DNA of 8,424 nt. It comes from an uncultured Gammaproteobacteria bacterium. GTDB lineage: Bacteria; Pseudomonadota; Gammaproteobacteria; Pseudomonadales; DT-91. Below are positions 1 through 4,723 of the stretch, piece after piece. The position numbers were made by a program, and so were the translations under genes. The stretch lies in assembly GCA_929200485.1 (NCBI GenBank), contig CAKMZU010000155.1, forward strand, positions 1-8,424, given 5' to 3'. The notes under the pieces were generated by a model that had not been told where the DNA came from, searched no databases, and was given only the letters and a program-made list of their open reading frames with translations. Positions within the stretch are counted from its first letter, which is position 1. Each line of letters begins with the position of its first letter.

Positions 1-69
1 CCCTAGGGGGTTCGAACCCCTGTTACCGCCGTGAAAGGGCGGTGTCCTAGGCCACTAGACGAAGGGGAC
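1..69 (-). tRNA. tRNA-Glu (anticodon UUC), 3' end cut by the window edge
   Basis: Read on the minus strand, the sequence starts GTCCCCTTCGTCTAG and folds as a tRNA-Glu. The acceptor strand GTCCCCT lies at 69-63. The anticodon loop CTTTCAC lies at 37-31, with anticodon TTC at 35-33, and is closed by the stem CCGCC/GGCGG. The T-arm has AGGGG, a TTCGAAC loop and CCCCT. The 3' acceptor strand is present only as AGGG, so the last three paired bases, the discriminator base and any encoded CCA lie outside the window. By memory it is nearly identical to the E. coli tRNA-Glu(UUC). It supplies glutamate to translation and glutamyl-tRNA to tetrapyrrole synthesis. Other tRNA genes may follow it in the same transcript beyond the left edge. 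Confidence 0.96.
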
Positions 70-86
70 ACTGCGTAAACAACCTG

Positions 87-101
87 AAAGATACTTTCAA
101 T
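87..101 (-). other. Small hairpin in the tRNA-Glu leader
   Basis: TGAAAG and CTTTCA (stem) flank a 3-nt ATA loop, about 20 nt upstream of the mature tRNA 5' end. It may help precursor folding before RNase P processing, but it is short and may have no function. Confidence 0.3.
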
Positions 102-157
102 CTTTGATGTCGTTTTGCCCCTATGAGCTACTGCTAAGTGCGTCTCAACTCAAGGAA

Positions 158-213
158 GCGCGTATTCTATAGATCTAATTTAGATAAGCAAGAGTTTTTT
201 CATTATTTTTTTC
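158..213 (-). promoter_or_regulatory. Strong stable-RNA promoter of tRNA-Glu (UP-like stretch, -35, -10, GC-rich discriminator)
   Basis: On the minus strand there is a -35 box TTGCTT (191-186), a 16-bp spacer and a -10 box TAGAAT (169-164). It is followed directly by a discriminator ACGCGC (163-158), the kind of GC-rich discriminator known from stringently controlled rRNA and tRNA promoters. Upstream of the -35 box, A-rich tracts at 213-192 resemble an UP element. Transcription would start near 157 and give a leader of about 85 nt before the tRNA. The boxes are read directly; stringent control is inferred. Confidence 0.72.
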
Positions 214-306
214 TGTCTATTTTATAACCTTACCGTTTGTTTTTATTCAGCTTTTTAATTCACTTATTCAAACTGGGTTGTTGTTAAGATCACTATAGAA
301 AAAACG

Positions 307-325
307 AATGATATATTGTAACATC
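307..325 (+). promoter_or_regulatory. Candidate Zur (zinc uptake regulator) operator upstream of the ZIP gene
   Basis: The 15-bp core at 309-323, TGATATATTGTAACA, matches the gammaproteobacterial Zur core TGTTATANTATAACA (recalled from the literature) at 12 of 14 defined positions. The flanking AA (307-308) and T324 match as well. The site lies 36-54 bp before the TTG start of a ZIP-family metal importer, and it contains TATATT, which could itself be a -10 element. Zinc-bound Zur sitting here would repress the importer when zinc is sufficient. The match is visible; binding is inferred. Confidence 0.55.
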
Positions 326-360
326 CGCCCCTTGCATACCCCTAACCGGATACTCCTGTC

Positions 361-1110
361 TTGATTAGCTTCAAAATATTAAGTGCCAGCATTATCTTTT
401 TTATTAGCCTGATCTCTGGCGGATACCCGTTCTTTAAGCGCTTAAAAAACAAGAGCCATCTGAGCTTACCCAAAGCCGAAGCCTTTGCCTCCGGTATTTT
501 TTTAGGTGCCGGTCTTATTCACATGTTAGGTGAGTCCTCCAGAGACTTTATTGCCATGGGCGTTGATTACCCACTGCCTTTTCTCATCGCCGGGATGGTA
601 TTTTTAGGATTCCTTCTTTTAGAGCACGTCGCCAAGGAGCTTTATCATCACCCGGAGCAATCCAAATCGGCCTTTGCGATTGTGGCTTTTATCATGCTAT
701 CTATCCACGGTTTTCTTGCGGGTGCCGCCCTTGGCATCACCAGCTCAATCTCTCTAGCGGTCATCGTGTTTATTGCCATACTGGCTCACAAATGGGCCGA
801 GAGCTTTGCATTAGCCTTGCAACTAACGAAAGCGCCCTTTCGCTTTTTGTTTGCGTTAAGCTTGTTTATCATTTTCGCACTAATGACACCGCTGGGCATA
901 TTCACAGGCTCATACATTGTCGAGTCGCTTGAGCACCTGCATTTTATTGAGCCAACCTTTTTAGCGCTGGCCGCAGGCACCTTCCTCTATCTAGGCTCAC
1001 TGCACGGGCTAGAAAAATCCGTCCTTATCTCTGAGTGCTGCAACCTGAATGTGTTTTTCTATGTCATTGCCGGTTTCTCGCTGATGGCACTGATTGGTTT
1101 GTGGGTTTAA
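361..1110 (+). CDS. ZIP-family metal (probably zinc) transporter
   Basis: This 249-residue inner-membrane protein would import divalent metal, most likely Zn(II), into the cytoplasm. Eight hydrophobic segments are visible, at roughly residues 3-25, 39-58, 72-90, 104-126, 130-154, 162-186, 198-217 and 231-249. Segment 4 has the ZIP signature in the form SIHGFLAGAALG (114-125, with H116). Segment 5 has AHKWAE (142-147, with H143 and E147). GTFLYLGSLHG lies in segment 7. The usual Asn and acidic residue of the segment 4 HNxxE-type motif are Gly117 and Ala120 here, and the cytoplasmic loop between segments 3 and 4 carries only a small His pair (HHPE). The start is TTG at 361: an in-frame stop lies at 343-345, no ATG occurs before residue 55, and a later start would remove segment 1. 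The ribosome-binding site is weak (GGA at 348-350). A candidate Zur operator precedes it. The family is certain; the exact metal is inferred. Confidence 0.88.
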   Translation: MISFKILSASIIFFISLISGGYPFFKRLKNKSHLSLPKAEAFASGIFLGAGLIHMLGESSRDFIAMGVDYPLPFLIAGMVFLGFLLLEHVAKELYHHPEQSKSAFAIVAFIMLSIHGFLAGAALGITSSISLAVIVFIAILAHKWAESFALALQLTKAPFRFLFALSLFIIFALMTPLGIFTGSYIVESLEHLHFIEPTFLALAAGTFLYLGSLHGLEKSVLISECCNLNVFFYVIAGFSLMALIGLWV

Positions 1111-1316
1111 CCTTCAGCCGCCTCAATCCAAACACTCAACCAAAACAGCGTAAACACCGATATAAATGATCAGAAAGCCCATTTTTACTCATTTTATTAA
1201 CTAATTCCGCAACCAGCACAAAGAATAACAGTTTTGTCACTTGCGATTTTTTACCATCACATTAAAGTGACACTTAATAAAAAAATAGCTTCTAACAATC
1301 ATAACAAGGCTAATGT
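1111..1316. other. Intergenic region between the ZIP gene and the LolA-like gene
   Basis: No gene is visible in these 206 bp, and no intrinsic terminator follows the ZIP gene. The last 80 bp are AT-rich and hold a long-spaced inverted repeat (annotated separately). No convincing sigma-70 promoter with good boxes at both positions was found. GTGACA at 1267-1272 resembles a -35 box but lacks a good -10 partner. Confidence 0.6.
1235..1272. promoter_or_regulatory. Inverted repeat TGTCACTT-N22-AAGTGACA, possible operator
   Basis: TGTCACTT (1235-1242) and AAGTGACA (1265-1272) are perfect 8-bp inverted copies with centres 30 bp apart, which is close to three helical turns. The right copy extends into a local palindrome, AAGTGACACTT (1265-1275). 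The site ends 44 bp before the LolA-like start codon, where a promoter-region operator would be expected. The spacing suits two half-sites of a regulator better than an RNA hairpin. No regulator family is recognised. Confidence 0.4.
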
Positions 1317-2138
1317 ATGGACGTTTTAAAGGGTCTTCAAAAACAGGCTTTTAAAGGTTTCGCAACAGGACTTTTATCCCTTTCTGTACTTTTTTCTCAC
1401 GCTGACAATTCTGCCCTGCCCGGCTTCACTAAAGGTTTGGAGATTGCGCACAAACAAAAAGAACGTGACAAAGGCTGGGTTGATTCTCAAAGTGAGATGA
1501 AGATGATTCTTCGCTCAGCCAGCGGCAAAGAAAATACCCGTTTTATTAAATTGAAAAGCCTTGAAGTCCCTACTGATGGTGACAAGTCACTCATGGTATT
1601 TGAACAGCCAAAAGATGTTGCTGGTACGGCATTCCTTACCTTCTCACACATTGAAAAAGCCGATGATCAGTGGATTTATTTACCTGCCTTAAAACGTATT
1701 AAGCGTATCGCATCTAAAAAGAAAACCGGCTCTTTTATGGGCTCAGAATTCAGTTTTGAAGATTTAAGCTCATTTGCAGTGGAAAAATACGACTTCAACT
1801 ACTTGCGTGATGAAAAGTGCGGTGAAGAGACTTGTTTCGTGGTCGAGTCATTCCCTAAAGATAAATACAGTGGTTACACCCGCCTTATTTCATGGATCGA
1901 CCAATCTCATTACCGCGTGCATAAAATTGAATTCTACGACAAGAAAAAAGCGCTATTAAAGGTGATGACAGTTAAAAACTATGAGCTTCACGGTGATAAA
2001 TTCTGGCGTCCTACTCACTCGATCATGGAAAACAAGCAAACCGGCAAAGCCACCGAAATGTTCTGGCAGAACATGCGACTTAGCACCGGCCTTAAGCCTG
2101 AAGATTTCAGTAAAAACAATCTGAAAAGGGCCAAATAA
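1317..2138 (+). CDS. Exported LolA-like outer-membrane lipoprotein-sorting-type protein
   Basis: This 273-residue protein has a Sec-type signal peptide: a basic start with K5, K9 and K13, a hydrophobic stretch at about 14-27, and a probable cleavage after SHA at residue 29. The mature part is a periplasmic protein of the LolA-like 'outer membrane lipoprotein-sorting protein' group. The hallmark block is WIYLPALKRIKRI (119-131) followed by GSFMGSEFSFEDL (138-150). Two cysteines, C168 and C173, could form a disulfide. The LolA/LolB fold binds acyl chains in a half-barrel, so a lipid or lipoprotein ligand is likely, but the substrate is unknown. The start is ATG 1317, with AAGG at 1306-1309 seven bases upstream. 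The next gene begins three bases after the stop, so the two are almost certainly co-transcribed. In other genomes such proteins commonly sit beside an MMPL/RND transporter; none is present here. The family is firm and the function inferred. Confidence 0.85.
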   Translation: MDVLKGLQKQAFKGFATGLLSLSVLFSHADNSALPGFTKGLEIAHKQKERDKGWVDSQSEMKMILRSASGKENTRFIKLKSLEVPTDGDKSLMVFEQPKDVAGTAFLTFSHIEKADDQWIYLPALKRIKRIASKKKTGSFMGSEFSFEDLSSFAVEKYDFNYLRDEKCGEETCFVVESFPKDKYSGYTRLISWIDQSHYRVHKIEFYDKKKALLKVMTVKNYELHGDKFWRPTHSIMENKQTGKATEMFWQNMRLSTGLKPEDFSKNNLKRAK

Positions 2139-2141
2139 TCC

Positions 2142-3521
2142 ATGAGCGCATTATTTTCCAGATGCAAGGAGCTTTTGGCATTTGCCATGGCTCCATTAGC
2201 ACTTTCCCCTGTTGCGCTTTCAGAGATTGATAAATCCGGCTACATCGAAGCTGAATTTCGTTACTACCCCTCTGAAGCACTATTTGAAAATCAGGATCGC
2301 TTCTTTTATTCATTAGGCATTGCGCCTGAACTCGAGTGGACAAGCGAAGACGAAAGCCACCAAGTCACGTTTAAACCTTTCGGCCGTTTTTCAAGCTCTG
2401 AAGGTAACCGTACCCATGCGGATATCCGTGAGTTTTATTACCTATACGCAGGCACAGGCTGGCAAATTGAAGCTGGGATTAACAAAGTCTACTGGGGTGT
2501 GGCTGAATCTGCTCACCTGGTCGATGTGATTAACCAAACCGACGTTGTCGAAGCCTTTAATGGCGAAGAAAAACTCGGCCAGCCGTTGATTGGCTTAGGG
2601 CTTGAAAATGCCTATGGCAACTTCGATTTTTATATCCTGCCATATTTTCGTAAGCGTGAGTTAACCACTTATGATGAGCCGTATTTAATCAGCTTCCCAA
2701 GTAAAGAAGAAGCGACTAATGTCGATAAGGACAAAGTCAGTTTTGAATCAAAAAACAACGAGAGTAATATCGACCTGGCAGCGCGCTGGGCACAAAGCTT
2801 TAATGACTTGGATGTAGGTATTTCAGTTTTTCATGGTATTGATCGGGAAGCTTTGTTAATTCCCGCCAATGTCGATATGGGCAAAGCTCAACAGGCTTTA
2901 GACGATGGCATAGTTCAATCGAATGCAGAAGCACTCATTTACGGCTTAGATACTTTAGCACTTTACTACCAGAACTTAACCCAAGTGGGGTTAGAGCTTC
3001 AATACCTTTACGATGATCTTATCTTCAAGTTTGAAGGTACAAGTAAATACCAAACCAAAGGTAACTACTTATCTTATGCTACTGGTATCGAATACACCTT
3101 TGCTGATGTAGATGCCTTGATGGGCGCTGATGTAGGCATTCTTGTTGAGTACCTTTGGAACAACCGAAAGTCTATAAACATCACAGAAGAGTCTTTAGCG
3201 TTAACAGGACTACCAGAGACATTATTTAATGGTCAACAATTGATCATGGAAGGCACGTTGCTATCCCCATTTGAAAACGATGTCTTTATCGGTACGCGAT
3301 TCAATCTCAATAACGTCGATTCAACGCAATTTGTTGCAGGCATCATTCATGACCTTGAAACCCATACACAAATGAGCACCTTTGAAGGCTCAACCCGTAT
3401 TGGCGATTCCGTCCGAATCAGTATTAATGCTTATTTTCTTACCAATGTAGAGAAAAATTCAGCGTTCTATTTTTCACGCCGTGATGATATGGTTGAATTT
3501 AAAACCGCTTGGTTTTTCTAA
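2142..3521 (+). CDS. Uncharacterised outer-membrane beta-barrel protein, partner of the LolA-like gene
   Basis: This 459-residue protein has a signal peptide, with a hydrophobic stretch at about residues 11-26 and a probable cleavage near VALS (24-27). After it come alternating polar/aromatic strands typical of a beta-barrel, for example at 33-42, 74-84 and 95-112, and a C-terminal Phe in AWFF, which is the usual signal for BAM-mediated insertion. A conserved-looking block at 113-136 contains KVYWGVAES and then LVDVINQTD. It recalls the WG-containing strand of porin-like families such as DUF1302, but I cannot assign a family with certainty. A polar stretch at about 187-210 (KEEATNVDKDK and following) looks like a surface loop. 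The start ATG lies three bases after the LolA-like stop, with AAAAGGG at 2124-2130 as ribosome-binding site inside the upstream gene, so translation is probably coupled. It probably works with the LolA-like protein in moving a lipid or other hydrophobic substrate at the outer membrane (inferred). Confidence 0.8.
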   Translation: MSALFSRCKELLAFAMAPLALSPVALSEIDKSGYIEAEFRYYPSEALFENQDRFFYSLGIAPELEWTSEDESHQVTFKPFGRFSSSEGNRTHADIREFYYLYAGTGWQIEAGINKVYWGVAESAHLVDVINQTDVVEAFNGEEKLGQPLIGLGLENAYGNFDFYILPYFRKRELTTYDEPYLISFPSKEEATNVDKDKVSFESKNNESNIDLAARWAQSFNDLDVGISVFHGIDREALLIPANVDMGKAQQALDDGIVQSNAEALIYGLDTLALYYQNLTQVGLELQYLYDDLIFKFEGTSKYQTKGNYLSYATGIEYTFADVDALMGADVGILVEYLWNNRKSINITEESLALTGLPETLFNGQQLIMEGTLLSPFENDVFIGTRFNLNNVDSTQFVAGIIHDLETHTQMSTFEGSTRIGDSVRISINAYFLTNVEKNSAFYFSRRDDMVEFKTAWFF

Positions 3522-3536
3522 AACCCGGCTCATGAC

Positions 3537-3559
3537 ATCAAACCTGTTTCAGGTTTGAT
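3537..3559. terminator. Perfect 10-bp hairpin after the barrel gene, possible transcript end
   Basis: ATCAAACCTG (3537-3546) and CAGGTTTGAT (3550-3559) pair perfectly around a TTT loop, 16 bases after the barrel stop codon. The following bases are TCCGTTATTA, so no U-tract is present. It could stop or protect the 3' end of the LolA-like/barrel mRNA, or be the first part of a composite repeat with the next two hairpins. Confidence 0.5.
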
Positions 3560-3591
3560 TCCGTTATTAAATATCCTTCACCATGTCCTGC

Positions 3592-3641
3592 AGAGAGCGA
3601 ATTGCTTGCTCTCTCGCTCATCCTGAGCCCGTCGAAGGATG
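3592..3641. repeat. Two adjacent palindromes, REP-like intergenic repeat
   Basis: AGAGAGC (3592-3598) pairs with GCTCTCT (3608-3614) over a 9-nt loop. Directly after it, CATCCT (3619-3624) pairs with AGGATG (3636-3641). The second unit, CATCCTGAGCCCGTCGAAGG plus ATG, closely resembles a short bulged palindrome of the form TTCGAC-GGCTCAGGATG that I recall as scattered between genes in many bacterial genomes. With the hairpin at 3537-3559 these give three stem-loops in 105 bp between convergent genes, a typical place for REP-type elements. Confidence 0.55.
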
Positions 3642-3706
3642 CTTTCGATACCAATATATTTGTTCTTTTGAATTTTAAATGAGTCTTTCGTTTATCCTTC
3701 TCCCCC

Positions 3707-4219
3707 TTACTGCTGCAACCTTATGGTTTGCCTCTCAAGTAATGCATCTACCAACACCGCCTTTTGCGGCGCACTCACACCAATAATCGGGCGGCTTTGT
3801 TGTACTTGGCCAATTTGATGATCAACCAAACTGATAATTTCAGCTTTAGTCAGAGTACCTTTAGAGGTATTAACCTGTTCAATAACCATATCTGCGCGCG
3901 TACCAACAACAACCGTCGCGCTTCTCCCCTTGCCACTTTTACAGTGAATGAACGTCTTTTTATGACTTGAAATAGCATTTTTCAAATAATCAATAGACCG
4001 GCTCAGCAATACGGGCGTCATCATGGTTCTATCTCGTGTTGCGAATTGTGTCAGTTCAACACCATCAACCCCTAAATCATCTTTAAGTGTACCGGGTTTA
4101 ACTGGAATTTTATAACACCCCCCACCTAGCCCAACGGCGCTAGTTATGTCTAGACTTTGGCGCAGCGTGGGCACAACGGTCTCTAACTCAAATTCTTCTA
4201 CAATTGATGCAACCGACAT
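3707..4219 (-). CDS. PTPMT1/dual-specificity-type protein phosphatase, N-terminus uncertain (possibly frameshifted)
   Basis: These 170 residues belong to the Cys-dependent phosphatase superfamily. The P-loop is HCKSGKGRS (92-100), with nucleophile C93 and phosphate-binding R99. The candidate general acid D63 in TRDR lies 30 residues before the cysteine, as in dual-specificity phosphatases. The order matches PTPMT1-like enzymes, which act on phospholipids or phosphoproteins: VEEFE (8-12) corresponds to the NEEYE region, then the Asp loop, the HC loop, and a C-terminal RP (143-144) preceding a QK-containing helix. No signal peptide is seen, so it is probably cytoplasmic. The family normally has about 25-40 residues before the first strand (here SVASIVEEF). 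In this frame a stop lies at 4268-4270, no other start occurs, and ATG 4219 has no ribosome-binding site. Plausible N-terminal sequence occurs one frame away (4299-4222). The gene may therefore be frameshifted, mis-sequenced or decaying. The superfamily is firm; the substrate is unknown. Confidence 0.78.
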   Translation of the reverse strand: MSVASIVEEFELETVVPTLRQSLDITSAVGLGGGCYKIPVKPGTLKDDLGVDGVELTQFATRDRTMMTPVLLSRSIDYLKNAISSHKKTFIHCKSGKGRSATVVVGTRADMVIEQVNTSKGTLTKAEIISLVDHQIGQVQQSRPIIGVSAPQKAVLVDALLERQTIRLQQ

Positions 4220-4221
4220 AT

Positions 4222-4299
4222 TTTTTGTATTAGGGACATAATCTGGAATTTCTCTGGGGGATAAATGTTATCGATACCATCCCCCTGTAAAAAATTGAT
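4222..4299 (-). pseudogene. Possible displaced N-terminal segment of the phosphatase
   Basis: In the frame adjacent to the phosphatase, 26 codons after a TAA (4302-4300) read through DGIDNIYPPEKFQ and end in MSLIQK at a run of six A residues (4226-4221). A single extra A, or a -1 slip on the A-run, would join this as LIQK-NMSVASIVEEFE, which fits the expected start of a PTPMT1-like domain. The segment itself has no ordinary start codon before the internal ATG at 4239-4237 and no clear ribosome-binding site. This is inferred from plausibility of the joined sequence, not from an alignment. Confidence 0.4.
4256..4285. repeat. GGGGGAT/ATCCCCC hairpin with central TATCGATA
   Basis: GGGGGAT (4256-4262) and ATCCCCC (4279-4285) form a perfect 7-bp inverted repeat. 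The 16-nt interval contains the palindrome TATCGATA (4269-4276). It lies 36-66 bp upstream of the phosphatase ATG. It could be an operator or a 5'-leader hairpin, but it also falls inside the possible displaced coding segment, so it may reflect coding sequence only. Confidence 0.4.
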
Positions 4300-4429
4300 T
4301 TAAACGTCTGGTAAATCAGGTTTAACCTAAAAAAAACAGTTGAAAACAACAACTCCTTTGGAGTGTATATCAGGCAAAGAGCTTGGTAAATTGTAGTATT
4401 CACCCAAAGGGTAAGTGCTTATATTCAAC

Positions 4430-4459
4430 TTGATCACCCCTAAACACAGTCACTATAGA
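4430..4459 (+). promoter_or_regulatory. Candidate sigma-70 promoter P1 upstream of the M16C gene
   Basis: TTGATC (4430-4435), an 18-bp spacer and TATAGA (4454-4459). It points toward the peptidase and would give a leader of about 260 nt. The boxes are good, but the distance from the gene leaves its role open. Confidence 0.4.
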
Positions 4460-4535
4460 GATTTTTTGAGTGTTAACTGCTGAATTTAGGTTTAACTGAT
4501 GGAGTAGATTCAACCGACTGCTCATCGACGTTTTT

Positions 4536-4565
4536 TTGACTCAGTAGAATTCTTGCTACTACAAT
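4536..4565 (+). promoter_or_regulatory. Candidate sigma-70 promoter P2 upstream of the M16C gene
   Basis: TTGACT (4536-4541), an 18-bp spacer and TACAAT (4560-4565), both close to consensus. Transcription from about 4572 would give a leader of roughly 150 nt that includes the inverted repeat at 4673-4708. This is the best promoter match before the peptidase gene. Confidence 0.55.
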
Positions 4566-4672
4566 CTGATACTAGAAAAATCGGCAATAACAAAAGCACA
4601 AACAAAGCTTTCATGGTTTTTCAATCCCTTGAATTCACAGAAAATTGATTGAATCTCCTTATCAAGACTAGC

Positions 4673-4708
4673 AAAATTGCCCCAGATGACATAAATTTAG
4701 GCAATTTT
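4673..4708 (+). promoter_or_regulatory. 9-bp inverted repeat AAAATTGCC-N18-GGCAATTTT in front of the M16C gene
   Basis: AAAATTGCC (4673-4681) and GGCAATTTT (4700-4708) are perfect inverted copies. The right arm ends four bases before the ribosome-binding site AGGA (4713-4716). It could be an operator with two half-sites 27 bp apart (centre to centre), or a leader stem that influences access to the ribosome-binding site. Confidence 0.45.
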
Positions 4709-4723
4709 ACATAGGATTTGCTT

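Larger units (their letters stand above)
4220..4723. other. Long intergenic region between the divergent phosphatase and M16C peptidase genes
   Basis: No complete gene is visible in about 500 bp. The left part holds the possible displaced phosphatase segment and the GGGGGAT hairpin. The middle has three small palindromes: AGGTTTAACCT (4318-4328), ACTCC-TTT-GGAGT (4351-4363) and ACCC-AAA-GGGT (4402-4412). The right part holds two sigma-70-type promoters and a 9-bp inverted repeat (annotated separately). An 11-codon ORF at 4614-4649 lacks a ribosome-binding site and is not called. Confidence 0.6.

Noticed and set aside
290..299. The 10-mer TCACTATAGA before the ZIP gene, repeated at 4450-4459 before the M16C gene, as a shared regulatory site
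   Set aside because: A shared 10-mer is expected many times by chance in a window of this size. At 4450 it is explained by a -10 box; at 290 no suitable -35 box is found.
786..980. Minus-strand ORF of 64 codons inside the ZIP gene
   Set aside because: It lies wholly opposite a clear membrane-protein gene and shows no recognisable domain or ribosome-binding site.
2107..2343. Minus-strand ORF of 78 codons across the LolA-like/barrel junction
   Set aside because: It overlaps two well-supported genes on the other strand, and its translation has no family-like features.
3764..3970. Plus-strand ORF of 68 codons opposite the phosphatase
   Set aside because: The opposite strand encodes an intact phosphatase P-loop over the same bases; this reading has no domain.
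4614..4649. 11-codon ORF (MVFQSLEFTEN) in the leader of the M16C gene, as a possible leader peptide
   Set aside because: It has no ribosome-binding site, no run of a regulatory codon, and no terminator/antiterminator arrangement after it.
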